This document shows positions 36,457-47,861 of a stretch of DNA of 64,000 nt, piece by piece. A model generated the notes under the pieces. It searched no databases. It was given only the letters and a program-made list of their open reading frames with translations, and was not told the origin of the DNA. Location of the stretch: the NCBI GenBank assembly GCA_037349315.1, contig JBAIAC010000276.1:62001-126000 (forward strand), given 5' to 3'. Each line of letters starts with the position of its first letter. The first letter of the stretch is position 1. The stretch is from Chelydra serpentina (taxonomy: Eukaryota > Chordata > Testudines > Chelydridae). The position numbers and the translations under genes were made by a program.

Positions 36457-37191
36457 AGTTCTCTCTTCACCCTGCTGCTTTGCTCACGCCCAGAGGGGAG
36501 TCTCCCTGCGTGAGTTTCAGTCCTGCTCAGTGAGGGGCAAGTGCCAATTGCAGGGAAGGCCTGTGGGGGTTTCTGCTCCTAAGTCACCTGGGTACTTTTA
36601 AGATTCCCACCCGCTGTGCTGCTTGGGATGACGGCGGATGAGGAAGGAGAAGGGTACAGGAGGGAAAGGTCCCATCTGCATAGACTGAGAGGTCAGGAAA
36701 CGGAGGGGCAGTCAGTGCTCAGAGAGGTCAGTGATTTACACCCACCAGGGGACACTGTCTTTTCAAGGCGAGTGCAGCTGGGTTGGGATGGTGCTGAGGA
36801 TGGATAGAAAAAGGCTGGAGTCAATGACAGATGAGACCCTAGAAGGGGAAGGGAAATGGCAGCTCCACAGAAGGTCCTGGCTGCTCAGATGCCCCAGTTA
36901 TAGGCACCCTGGGCTGTCCTAGAGAGAGAAAAGACAAAGGGGCACCCAGCCCCCTACAGTGATCCCATGGACAAGTATCTTGTTGGGAGTGGGGTGAAGG
37001 TTCCCTCTGGAAATGGAGCTCGCACCCCTACCTACAGGATCCCGTCACGACCAGCCTTCTGGATCAAACGTCCCCTCTGGCGCTCAAATCACAGCAGCGA
37101 GCCGGCAAAAGACAGGCTCCCACGTCATTGGAGAGAGCAGGACGAAGCCTTGGAACACCCAGGAGTGTTAGGTGGCAGAAGAGCTGCCCCA
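36457..37191. other. No gene seen; Gln-unit flank at the end
   Basis: 37030-37190 repeats 32280-32396 and has inverted relatives at 52200-52290 and 61680-61830. Confidence 0.4.
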
Positions 37192-37262
37192 AGGTCCCAC
37201 CGAGACTTGAACTCAGATTGCAGCATTCAAAGCCCTGAGTGCTGCCCTTACACCATGGGACC
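37192..37262 (-). tRNA. tRNA-Gln (anticodon TTG)
   Basis: Perfect GGTCCCA/TGGGACC acceptor and CTTTGAA loop. The anticodon stem CAGGG/TGCTG has a G-G mismatch. No T-run nearby. Confidence 0.8.
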
Positions 37263-37593
37263 AGAGCACTTTTTTGACATCTGCTATAGAAGAGCCTGTG
37301 TGAACAATAATTTGCCTTCCTTCCTCAAGGGCTTTATGGCGTCTCTGGCCAGCCCTGCATTTGCTCAGCAAGTCGGCACACAGCGGTTTGCTGTAGACCC
37401 AGAAGCCTTTCTTCCTCCAGACTGTGAGGCCAGTGGGCGTGTGAGGAATTTGCCCCTTCAGTCCCAGGCAGTAAATGGCCCTTCCTAGGAAAGCCCAAGT
37501 CCTGAAAAGAAAAAAGTAACATCAAGGAAGGTACTGAAGAGCTGACTCTTGAAGTTCTTGAGGGATACCAGAGGGGAAAATGAACCCCCCCTA

Positions 37594-37666
37594 CGCCTGA
37601 CCAGGGACTTGAACCCTGGACCCTCATATTAAAAGTCTGATGCTCGACCACCTGAGCTAGCCAGGC
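37594..37666 (-). tRNA. tRNA-Lys (anticodon TTT)
   Basis: Perfect acceptor GCCTGGC/GTCAGGC and T-stem. Loop CTTTTAA with one anticodon-stem change (TCAGA/TATGA). Minus T-run from A37577-37580. Confidence 0.85.
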
Positions 37667-37848
37667 TCACATAAGAAACTCACCAGTTTGAGGAGAAGAG
37701 AAAGTAGCCAAGAAAAAGCAGGCCGGAAACAGCAGCTTTCTCAGCTCATTTCCCCACCCTCTGTCCTGCAGGGGTTGGGGTGATCCCAGTGGCAAAAAGG
37801 GGAGCACCTTGCTGGGCAGCTAAGAGACCTGAAAAATGTAAAATGTCA

Positions 37849-37920
37849 TCTTTCTGCCTGGTTTAAAGCCAGGGCCCTTTTGCATGTCAGGCAAATGTGA
37901 TAACCAGACACTAGAGAAAC
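37849..37920 (-). pseudogene. tRNA-Val-derived with anticodon GAC
   Basis: Body of the Val-AAC unit with loop CTGACAT (GAC, still a Val anticodon). One base is missing in the D-loop, the T-loop reads CTTTAAA, and the acceptor ends do not pair fully. It sits directly beside the large 57-bp array. Confidence 0.65.
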
Positions 37921-37941
37921 TCTGCCACAGGGATCTGCCCC

Positions 37942-40900
37942 TCCCCTCAGAGAGCAACAGTGACACCGGGTGGCCACGTGGGGTAATGCACACAGCGTCT
38001 CTCTCAGAGAGCAACAGTGACACCAGGTGGCCACGTGGGGTAATGCACACAGAGTCTCTCTCAGAGAGCAACAGTGACACCAGGTGGCCACGTGGGGTAA
38101 TGAACACAGCGTCTCTCTCAGAGAGCAACAGTGACACCGAGTGGCCACGTGGGGTAATGCACACAGAGTCTCTCTCAGAGAGCAACAGTGACACCGGGTG
38201 GCCACGTGGGGTAATGCACACAGCATCTCTCTCAGAGAGCAACAGTGACACCGGGTGGCCACGTGGGGTAATACACACAGCGTCTCTCTCAGAGAGCAAC
38301 AGTGACACCTGGTGGCCACGTGGGGTAATGCACACAGCATCTCCCTCAGAGAGCAACAGTGACACCGGGTGGCCACGTGGGGTAATACACACAGCGTCTC
38401 TCTCAGAGAGCAACAGTGACACCGAGTGGCCACGTGGGGTAATGCACACAGCGTCTCTCTCAGACAGCAACAGTGACACCGGGTGGCCACGTGGGGTAAT
38501 ACACACAGCGTCTCTCTCAGAGAGCAACAGTGACACCGAGTGGCCACGTGGGGTAATGCACACAGCATCTCTCTCAGAGAGCAACAGTGACACCGGGTGG
38601 CCACGTGGGGTAATACACACAGCGTCTCTCTCAGAGAGCAACAGTGACACCTGGTGGCCACGTGGGGTAATGCACACAGCATCTCCCTCAGAGAGCAACA
38701 GTGACACCGGGTGGCCACGTGGGGTAATACACACAGCGTCTCTCTCAGAGAGCAACAGTGACACCGAGTGGCCACGTGGGGTAATGCACACAGCGTCTCT
38801 CTCAGACAGCAACAGTGACACCGGGTGGCCACGTGAGGTAATGCACACAGCATCTCTCTCAGAGAGCGACAGTGACACCTGGTGGCCACGTGGGGTAATG
38901 CACACAGCGTCTCTCTCAGAGAGCAACAGTGACACCGGGTGGCCACGTGGGGTAATGCACACAGCATCTCTCTCAGAGAGCAACAGTGACACCGGGTGGC
39001 CACGTGGGGTAATGCACACAGCGTCTCTCTCAGAGAGCAACAGTGACACCGGGTGGCCACGTGGGGTAATGCACACAGCGTCTCTCTCAGAGAGCAACAG
39101 TGACACCGGGTGGCCACGTGGGGTAATGCACACAGCATCTCCCTCAGAGAGCAACAGTGACACTGGGTGGCCACGTGGGATAATGCACACAGCATCTCTC
39201 TCAGAGAGCAACAGTGACACCGAGTGGCCACGTGGGGTAATGCACACAGCGTCTCTCTCAGACAGCAACAGTGACACCGGGTGGCCACGTGAGGTAATGC
39301 ACACAGCGTCTCTCTCAGAGAGCAACAGTGACACCGGGTGGCCACGTGGGGTAAAGCACACAGCATCTCTCTCAGAGAGCAACAGTGACACCTGGTGGCC
39401 ACGTGGGGTAATGCACACAGCGGCTCTCTCAGAGAGCAACAGTGACACCGGGTGGCCACGTGGGGTAAAGCACACAGCGTCTCTCTCAGAGAGCAACAGT
39501 GACACCGAGTGGCCACGTGGGATAATGCACACAGCATCTCTCTCAGAGAGCAACAGTGACAGCGGATGGCCACGTGTGGTAATGCACACAGCATCTCTCA
39601 GAGAGCAACAGTGACACCGGGTGGCCACGTGGGGTAATGCACACAGCATCTCTCTCAGAGAGCAACAGTGACAGCGGATGGCCACGTGTGGTAATGCACA
39701 CAGCGTCTCTCTCAGAGAGCAACAGTGACAGCGGATGGCCACGTGTGGTAATGCACACAGCATCTCTCAGAGAGCAACAGTGACACCGGGTGGCCACGTG
39801 GGGTAATGCACACAGCATCTCTCTCAGAGAGCAACAGTGACAGCGGATGGCCACGTGTGGTAATGCACACAGCATCTCTCAGAGAGCAACAGTGACACCG
39901 GGTGGCCACGTGGGGTAATGCACACAGCATCTCTCAGAGAGCAACAGTGACACCGGGTGGCCACGTGGGGTAATGCACACAGCGTCTCTCTCAGAGAGCA
40001 ACAGTGACACCGAGTGGCCACGTGGGGTAATGCACACAGCATCTCTCTCAGAGAGCAACAGTGACAGCGGATGGCCACGTGTGGTAATGCACACAGCATC
40101 TCTCAGAGAGCAACAGTGACACCGGGTGGCCACGTGGGGTAATGCACACAGCATCTCTCAGAGAGCAACAGTGACACCGGGTGGCCACGTGGGGTAATGC
40201 ACACAGCGTCTCTCTCAGAGAGCAACAGTGACACCGGGTGGCCACGTGGGGTAATGCACACAGCGTCTCTCTCAGAGAGCAACAGTGACACCGGGTGGCC
40301 ACGTGGGGTAATGCACACAGCATCTCCCTCAGAGAGCAACAGTGACACTGGGTGGCCACGTGGGGTAATACACACAGCGTCTCTCTCAGAGAGCAACAGT
40401 GACACCGAGTGGCCACGTGGGGTAATGCACACAGCGTCTCTCTCAGACAGCAACAGTGACACCGGGTGGCCACGTGAGGTAATGCACACAGCGTCTCTCT
40501 CAGAGAGCAACAGTGACACCGGGTGGCCACGTGGGGTAAAGCACACAGCATCTCTCTCAGAGAGCAACAGTGACACCTGGTGGCCACGTGGGGTAATGCA
40601 CACAGCGGCTCTCTCAGAGAGCAACAGTGACACCGGGTGGCCACGTGGGGTAAAGCACACAGCGTCTCTCTCAGAGAGCAACAGTGACACCGAGTGGCCA
40701 CGTGGGATAATGCACACAGCATCTCTCTCAGAGAGCAACAGTGACAGCGGATGGCCACGTGTGGTAATGCACACAGCATCTCTCAGAGAGCAACAGTGAC
40801 ACCGGGTGGCCACGTGGGGTAATGCACACAGCATCTCTCTCAGAGAGCAACAGTGACAGCGGATGGCCACGTGTGGTAATGCACACAGCGTCTCTCTCAG

Positions 40901-41204
40901 AGAGCAACAGTGACAGCGGATGGCCACGTGTGGTAATGCACACAGCGTCTCTCTCAGAGAGCAACAGTGACAGCGGATGGCCACGTGTGGTAATGCACAC
41001 AGCATCTCTCAGAGAGCAACAGTGACACCGGGTGGCCACGTGGGGTAATGCACACAGCATCTCTCTCAGAGAGCAACAGTGACAGCGGATGGCCACGTGT
41101 GGTAATGCACACAGCATCTCTCAGAGAGCAACAGTGACACCGGGTGGCCACGTGGGGTAATGCACACAGCATCTCTCAGAGAGCAACAGTGACACCGGGT
41201 GGCT
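37942..41204. repeat. 57-bp E-box satellite, array 1 (about 57 units)
   Basis: Tandem units of 57 bp, with occasional 55-bp units that lack one TC/CT pair in the 'tctctctcagagag' part. Each unit holds CAACAGTGACACC, then a perfect CACGTG E-box in GGCCACGTGGGG, then TAATGCACACAGC. The length is a multiple of three and the consensus lacks stops in several frames, which gives long open frames on both strands (for example MHTASLSESNSDTGWPRGV repeated). Larger blocks repeat inside the array at 342 bp and 1185 bp. No unique spacers, so not CRISPR. Confidence 0.97.
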
Positions 41205-42820
41205 CACCTCTCATACTGGGTGGCGAAGGTTGAGAAAGTGGTGGCAGCTCTTCAGTGCTTCAGCTGGCAGAGCAAAGAACTGGAGCCGGCTCCCAGGAAG
41301 TCATCCTTACGTCGCCCTTGTGACTCCAGCTCGAAGGGGAGCTTCTTTCCTTCCCCTTGCTAAGAAAGAGCAAGAGAAGTAAGAAAGCTCACATGGGCTG
41401 ACTGGGTGCACAAGCCCACGCTGCTTTTCCTGGCTGGGGAGTGTGAAATAAGGGATTCTGCAAAGCAGAGGAGCAGGGGAAGTTTTCCTGGCAATCTGTG
41501 TGTGTGTGAATCTTTGGCCAGGTCTGCACTACAAAGTTACTTCAGCATCATTATATTGCTCAGGCGTGTGAAAAACACACGACGCTCCCTCGGTCGCCTC
41601 CTTTTGGCTGGTGCACACATGGCAATGCCACGTCTGGAGACAAAACTGCCCTGTTTTGGTGACAAAATAAAACCACCTCGACGAGAGGCCTGGAGCTTTT
41701 TGCAGCAAACTCAGTCTGACCTGCCCAGTTACCTCCCTGACAAGGGATGCCGACACTTCTGTAAGGTGCACTGGCAGCGGGCGGGATGTGGCCGCAGGCC
41801 TGGCTTTAACGCCTGGTGTTTCCTCACCTGCTTGATTGACTGGGGCCTCCTAGCTGTGGGAGAAGCAGGCTGGTGGCTCAAAGGGTTTTGCTGGGGCTGT
41901 CGGTGAGGGGGAATTGCTGGCTGAGGATGGCTCCGTGGAAGAGCTGAGCTTTGCATGTCGTTCCGGCCTGTGATCTCCTCTGTCATGTGGCAGTGAGTTC
42001 CACAGCTCCAGGGGGAGCTCTAGCTCCTGTACGGAAAAGCCTCCCTGTCTGGGTGAGCTGGTGGGACGCGGGTGTCAGGAGAAGTCGCGGTGGCAGGAGA
42101 AGGGACGATCTCCCTGGTGGAGACGGTTTGGACAGCGGCTGGAGCCTGGCCCTGGGCTCTGTGAGAGGAGCCGGAGCAGGGAGCGGGTGCTGGGGTGACC
42201 TGTGGGGCAGATTGAACCAGCTGAAGCTGCTCAGGGCGTGTCGGTCCATCCCCAGCTGCAGGAAGGAGCCGCAGATCTCCCAGAGAGGTGGGGGCAGGGC
42301 CGTCCTTAGCCATGGGCAGAACAGACGGGCACGTAGGGCACCGCTCTGCCTGGGGCACCAGACACTCTGCAGGGAGCCGGGAGGGACGGGAAGCCGTGGG
42401 GCAGGTAAGAGCAGCGCTGGGTCCTAGAGAGAGCCCAATGCGCTGCCTGCAGCACAGTCTGGGGAGGGGATTGGCTGCTGGGGTCTCTGGGAAGCGGGGG
42501 AGGAGCTCACCTGTGAGTGTGACTCTCCCCCGGCGTGAGGGGAGGCAGGCTGGGTGGCTCTGGCAGTGTCCTTTGTTGCCCCCCATAACGTCCATTCTTC
42601 TCCCCCCCTACAGAGCACCCCCCTTTCCCCTCCCCCACACGGAGCCCCCTTCTCTCCCCCCTCCCCTCCGGCAGGGCTGGGTTGGGTAAGGTGCTGGGGG
42701 GGGGGCCGGGGGGGCTGCGTGCTGAGGAAGTAAAAATGAAAGTCACTCAATTCCTCGGCAGCCAGCCCAAGCAACAGGGGCCGGCAGGAATTACCACCCC
42801 CAGCTGGCTGGGCTGGGGAC
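41205..42820. other. Array flank and unique sequence; no gene confirmed
   Basis: 41205-41460 is homologous to 47905-48130 (Phe-unit flank). 41455-41600 repeats 51452-51590, including 'ggtctgcactacaaagtta'. The rest has no recognisable exon. Confidence 0.45.
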
Positions 42821-43071
42821 AGGGTGACCAGAGACTGTGTGGGAAAAACCAGGACAGGGGGTGGGTGGGGTGACCAGATGTCCCCCTTGTATAGGGACAG
42901 TCCCAATCTTAGGGTCTTTTCTTTATATAGGCTCCTATTACCCCCCACCCCTGTCCCAATTTTCCACCCTTGCTGTCTAGTCAGCCTAGGTGGGGTGTAA
43001 TTGGTGCCTATATAAGACAAAGCCCCAAATAGTGTAAGTGTCCCTAGAAAACCAGGACATCTGGTCACCCT
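42821..43071. mobile_element. Nested hAT-type MITEs
   Basis: The outer ends are AGGGTGACCAGAG and CATCTGGTCACCCT. A second, inner copy runs from about 42867 (GGGGTGACCAGATGTCC) to about 42988. Both contain the 'tatataggctcctattaccccc' core. Confidence 0.65.
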
Positions 43072-43624
43072 CGCTGGGGAGCGTCTCTCCCCCGGGCTGG
43101 CAGCGATCCACCTCATCTGGGGGGAGCTGCGCAGGGCAGGATGAGCGGCTGTGGGTCCGTGGGTGCCCGTCCCTGAGATCAGACGCTGGGCTAACTTCCC
43201 CATGGTCCGTGGGGCTGGCGGTGGTGCCCAGTGGCCTGTGATCGGACCTGAGGGTTTGCTGCTGCTGTTGCCGCTCTGCTCCCCAAGTGACTAGCCAGCG
43301 GGGCGGGGGGGGGGGATGCGCCCATCAGTTTTAAAAGGAGGGCTCTGCTATTCCCATGGATACCTCTCATGTCACCGTGGTTCTGCAGCAGCCCCAGGTA
43401 AGCAATGGGTTCGGATTGCAGGTTAAAGATTTCCTCTTTCTCCATCCCCGCCCCACGCGTCCAGCCTGCAGGAGGGAAGGGCTGGCCCGAGAGCCGTGTT
43501 AACATCATCCTGTCGACACTGCGGGGTTAGCAGGATGTCCCTGGCTGTGCACACAGCGAGCTGGATGCATCATTCTCAGGGCAGAGGCTAGTCAGGCGCG
43601 GGAGGAGACCACACGCTCAGCCAT

Positions 43625-44592
43625 CTCGGAGAGACCTGGGGACTAAGGGTCTGAAGAAGCTCTCAAGGTCTATTTTTGAAAATATTTTTTATCAATGAAT
43701 TGGGAGAAAACTGCTGATAAGATTGGTGGGTGACAAAATACCGTCAGAGTGGTAATTACTGATGAGGAGAGGGCAGTGATACAGAGCGATCTGGCTCATT
43801 CGGCAAGCTGGGCCCATTCAAAGGAAACAAGTTTGACCAGATCCAAATGCAAAGTCCGATACCTAGCAACAAGGCATGCCGGCCACACCTACAGAATGGG
43901 GAAGTGTATCCAGGAAAGCAGTGACTCTGGAAAGGATTGAGGGGCCATAGTGGAGAAGCCACTCAACATGAGCTCCCAGTGTGGTGAACAGGGCTAAAGC
44001 CATCATGAGACGTTTGAGCAGAGCCGTGAGTAGGACGGGGGGAGGGGACACAGCATCAGAGAGGCTGATATTGGAATACTGCATCCAGTTTTGGTGTCCT
44101 CATTTGAAAAAGCTGTTGAGAAATTGGAGCTGGAGCAGCAAAGAGCCACCAAATGTTCTGAGGTCTGGAGAAAAATGCCTTCGAGTGAGCTATTGAAAGA
44201 GCTCCACCTGTTTAGCTTCTCAAAAGAAGATTGAAAGGTGACTTCATTGAAGTGTTGAAGTGCCTTAATGGAGAGACAATATTGGGCATTAAAGGGCTCT
44301 TTAATCTCGCAGAGAAAGACATAACAAGACCCAATGGCTGGAAGGTAAAAAGAGACAAATTACAAATAAGGCAGAAATATTCAACAGCGAGGATGATTCA
44401 CCACAGGAACAAGGTACCAAGGGAAGTGGTGGATTCTCCATCTCTTGGTGTCATTTAATGAAGACTAGATGCCTTTCTGGAATGTGTTTGCCCCAAAAGT
44501 AGCTCTTGTGGTACACAGGAGGCCTGTGAGATGCAGGGGGTCAGATTAGATGCTCTAATGGTCTCGTCTGACCATAAAGTCTACTAATTTCT
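43625..44592 (+). mobile_element. Old CR1-like LINE 3' fragment
   Basis: Discontinuous frames follow the order of CR1 ORF2 C-terminal phrases: RAKAIMRRLSRAV, then ILEYCIQFWCPHLKKL, then KGDFIEVLKCLNG and ITRPNGW. A CR1-type end follows: 'gggtcagattagatgctctaatggtctcgtctgaccataaagtct'. Many frameshifts. More diverged than the copy at 29.6 kb. Confidence 0.75.
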
Positions 44593-44754
44593 GAAAAAGT
44601 GAGTGTAGCATTGGGAGCAGCCCCTGATGTTTTCCTGTCTAGCCGGCTTGCTTCCTAGAATGAACACTCATTGGGTGGGGTGATCCCCAGGGAGTAGCTC
44701 AAACCTCCCAAGTGTCTGGCCAGTGGCAGGACATTAGCACGGCAGGGGAGGGGT

Positions 44755-45053
44755 GTGGCAGTGACATCACAAAGGCCTTTTGCAGGACCTCAGCCTATTG
44801 GTCAAAGGTGGTGGGGAGGCGGTGACCTCACAGAGAGATGCTGACATCAGCCAGGTCAGGGCAGGGGCGCAGGGCCAGGGAAACCTCGGAGACCCCTGTG
44901 GCTTTGCTTCAGCAAGTCTCCTTGTCGAGGTCTCTCTCGGAGGACTGAGAGAGTATTAGGGTTCACGTACGTGAGCGCGAGGAGGAACCCCGTTGGAGTT
45001 TTCTCCTTTCCTTTTACGGACTTTCCTAGAAAACAGACGTCCCTGGTTAGAAG
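44755..45053 (+). promoter_or_regulatory. Possible promoter and non-coding first exon
   Basis: An inverted CCAAT box (ATTGG, 44797-44801) and TGACATCAC-type motifs are followed by a GC-rich stretch and a consensus-like splice donor AAG|GTAAGAG at 45053/45054. No coding exon follows that I can identify. Confidence 0.25.
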
Positions 45054-45411
45054 GTAAGAGCCTCCGAGACGTTTGGAACCTGTTCAGTCTGATCCATCCG
45101 GTGCCAGCTGAATTCTAGGCATGGAAAACAGTAGCTTCAGGTGGCAGAATTGTATTCCCCACTTGGGATTTTGTCCCTCAGAATCACTGGGGACATTAGG
45201 GTTTGTCCTTTTTGTTTGACCTTTTCCTCCATCCCTCCCTCCTTTCTCTTCACCTCTTACTTCTTTTGTCCTTTCCCCTGTTCCCCTCCCAGCACCAGGA
45301 GAGGTGTAGGGGTGTGTGGGGTGTGTGTGTCTGTGGGTGGAGGGGTGTGTGACAGTGTGCCCCATAAGGCTTTATGGGGTGTTGCTTATAAATATATAGA
45401 GAATATATATA

Positions 45412-46219
45412 CCCGGTGTCACTGTTGCTCTCTGAGAGACGCTGTGTGCATTACCCCACGTGGCCACCCAGTGTCACTGTTGCTCTCTGAGAGAGACGCT
45501 GTGTGCATTACCCCACGTGGCCACCCGGTGTCACTGTCGCTCTCTGAGAGAGACGCTGTGTGCATTACCCCACGTGGCCACCTGGTGCCACTGTCGCTCT
45601 CTGAGAGAGATGCTGTGTGCATTACCCCACGTGGCCACCCGGTGTCACTGTTGCTCTCTGAGAGAGACGCTGTGTGCATTACCCCACGTGGCCAACCGGT
45701 GTCACTGTCGCTCTCTGAGAGAGATGCTGTGTGCATTACCCCACATGGCCACGTGGTGTCACTGTCGCTCTCTGAGAGAGACGCTGTGTGCATTACCCCA
45801 CGTGGCCACCCGGTGTCACCGTTGCTCTCTGAGAGAGACGCTGTGTGCATTACCCCACGTGGCCAACCGGTGTCACTGTCGCTCTCTGAGAGAGACGCTG
45901 TGTGCATTACCCCACGTGGCCAACCGGTGTCACTGTCGCTCTCTGAGAGAGATGCTGTGTGCATTACCCCACATGGCCACGTGGTGTCACTGTCGCTCTC
46001 TGAGAGAGACGCTGTGTGCATTACCCCACGTGTCCACTCGGTGTCACTGTTGCTGTCTGAGAGAGACGCTGTGTGCATTACCCCACGTGGCCACCCGGTG
46101 TCACTGTTGCTCTCTGAGAGAGACGCTGTGTGCGTTACCCCACGTGGCCACCCAGTGTCACTGTTGCTCTCTGAGAGAGACGCTGTGTGCGTTACCCCAC
46201 GTGGCCACCCCGTGTCACT
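45412..46219. repeat. 57-bp E-box satellite, array 2 (about 14 units, reversed)
   Basis: The same unit as array 1 but in the opposite orientation (GTGTCACTGTTGCTCTCTGA, then CCCCACGTGGCC). Units keep the CACGTG core even in variants (CCACATGGCCACGTGG). Confidence 0.96.
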
Positions 46220-46494
46220 GGGGGCCCCTCAGCACCATCTACTGTGTGGGGTGCTGGAAAGCTACAAAGAGCCCATTGTACCCCTGGGGAGGGGGGAGCC
46301 CCAGGGGTCCGCTCCCACTCTGGCCACTGCAGGGGAAGCCCCTGGGGGCCTGTGGGGCCGGGCTCTGCTGGGTGTTTATTCCTTCCTGTCATCGCTGTGT
46401 AAGTGTAAACAGAGAGAATTTGCTCCTCGTTTCTATGCGGAACCAAAGAAGGCGGCTGAATCATTTCCAGGGCTGTAAGTAATACAACAGAAGC

Positions 46495-46566
46495 TAGCAG
46501 AGGATGGTTTCGATCCATCGACCTCTGGGTTATGGGCCCAGCACGCTGCCGCTGCGCCACTCTCCT
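46495..46566 (-). tRNA. Initiator tRNA-Met (CAT), slightly decayed
   Basis: Identical in type to 19120, but the 5' end reads AGGAGAG, giving a mismatch at pair 3-70. It is the left arm of the inverted repeat. A TG-rich microsatellite abuts it (46567-46610). Confidence 0.8.
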
Positions 46567-46667
46567 CTGTGTGTGTGTGTGCGTGTGGGTGTGCGTTTGT
46601 GTGTCTGTGTGTAATATTTTAAAATAATGCAAAATTTATTAGTCAATAAATAAATATGGAACCTCCA

Positions 46668-46801
46668 TAGGGTGACCAGATGTTCCAATTTTATAGGGAC
46701 AGTCCCGATTTGTGGGTCTTTTTTTTTATATAGGCTCCTCTTAACCCCCACCCCCTGTCCCATCCCTGTGCTCCCCACTGCCATGCTGTCTGGTCACCCT
46801 A
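46668..46801. mobile_element. hAT-type MITE in left palindrome arm
   Basis: TAGGGTGACCAGATG to CTGGTCACCCTA. Flanks aacctcca / agcctcca form an eight-base target duplication with one mismatch. Confidence 0.75.
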
Positions 46802-46831
46802 AGCCTCCAGCATGGCAGTGGGGAGCACAGG
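46765..46831. repeat. Perfect 23-bp hairpin with 21-nt loop
   Basis: 46765-46787 is the exact reverse complement of 46809-46831. The loop includes the MITE end CTGGTCACCCTA. Confidence 0.9.
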
Positions 46832-47021
46832 CTACTGGATGCACAGAGATGGGAGATCACCCTGCAGCCCCCTCCCCCGGGACACAGACCCAGTAGTGAA
46901 GCTTCACCTTTCTGCAATGACATGCCTGCGTTGTTGGGGAGGGACACATGACCACGCTTGTGGCTTCCATTTGCTTCCCCATAAGAAAGTCATTTCTTTG
47001 CAGGGGAACAAATACATCTGC

Positions 47022-47123
47022 GGGGCGGGGGGACAGGGGGTGGGAGTTAAGAGGAGCCTATATACAAAAAAAAACCCAAAATCGGGACTGTCCCTATACA
47101 ATCAGCACATCTGGTCACCCTAT
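47022..47123. mobile_element. hAT-type MITE copy in right palindrome arm
   Basis: Reverse-orientation copy ending CATCTGGTCACCCTA. The distal terminus is missing or diverged. Confidence 0.65.
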
Positions 47124-47287
47124 GCTGGCTCCACATTTATTTATTGACAAATAAAAATGTTGTGCACAGATATTTATTTTATTTTATTTCATTTTATGTT
47201 ATGGGCAGAATCCCTTCAGGAGTAAAACCTACTTGGCCAAACTCAGCTGCCCTGTGACTAGATCCTGCAGGGAGATTCCACACATAG

Positions 47288-47359
47288 AGCAGAGTGATGC
47301 AGCGGTAGCGTGCTGAGCCCATAACCCAGATGTAGATGGATTGAAACCATCCTCTGCTA
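47288..47359 (+). pseudogene. Initiator tRNA-Met-derived copy in right palindrome arm
   Basis: AGCAGAG/CTCTGCT acceptor and CCCATAA loop are kept. The anticodon stem has G to A in CTGAG, the D-arm reads TGATGCAGC, and the T-loop has lost its C (GATTGAAAC). Confidence 0.7.
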
Positions 47360-47683
47360 GTTTCTCTTTTTTTACTTACAACCCTGGAAATGATTCAGCC
47401 GCCTTTATTTGTTCCACATACAAAAGAGGAGCAAATTCTCTCTGTTTACACTTCCACAGTGATGAAATGAATAAACACCCAGCCGAGCCCGGCCCCACAG
47501 GCCCCCCAGGGCTTCCCCTGCAGTGGGCAGAGTGGCAGCGGGCCCCTGGGGCTTCCCCCTCCCCAGGCGTACAATGGGCCCTTTGGGGCTTTCCACCACC
47601 CCACACAGTAGATGGTGCTGAGGGACCCCCGGGCTCCCACACCCCCAAGATTCAGGGGCCATGATTTATGCTATCAGTCAGGA

Positions 47684-47848
47684 GGGAGGGATAGCTCAGT
47701 GGTATGAGCATTGGCCTGCTAAACTCAGTGGTGTGAGTTCAATCCTTGAGGGCGCCATTTAGGGATCTGGGGCAAAAATCTGTCAGGGGGCAGTACTTGG
47801 TCGTGCTAATGAAAGCAGGGCTCAGAGTCCTTTCAGCTCTATGAGAGA
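47684..47848 (+). mobile_element. Turtle tRNA-derived SINE (Cry-like), variant tail
   Basis: Head GGGAGGGATAGCTCAGTGGT with B-box-like GTGTGAGTTCAATCC. The tail reads 'cttggtcgtgctaatgaaagcaggg..tttcagctctatgaga', which suggests a different subfamily from the copy at 50225. Confidence 0.75.
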
Positions 47849-47861
47849 GGCATATCTCCAT

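Larger units (their letters stand above)
46225..47650. repeat. Large imperfect inverted repeat
   Basis: The left arm 46225-46801 and right arm about 47022-47650 are reverse complements in order. Each arm reads: 'cagcaccatctactgtgtgg' block, 'cctcaaattctctctgtttac' block, 'ggaaatgattcagccgcc' block, initiator-Met tRNA copy, 'atttatttattgac' block, MITE. The spacer is about 220 bp. Confidence 0.85.

Noticed and set aside
37820..39763. 647-codon and other long open frames across the 57-bp arrays, on both strands
   Set aside because: They result from a stop-free unit whose length is divisible by three. No domain, no start context, and frames are open on both strands.
37942..41204. CRISPR-like repeat array
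   Set aside because: Units are contiguous tandem copies without unique spacers, and the genome is vertebrate.
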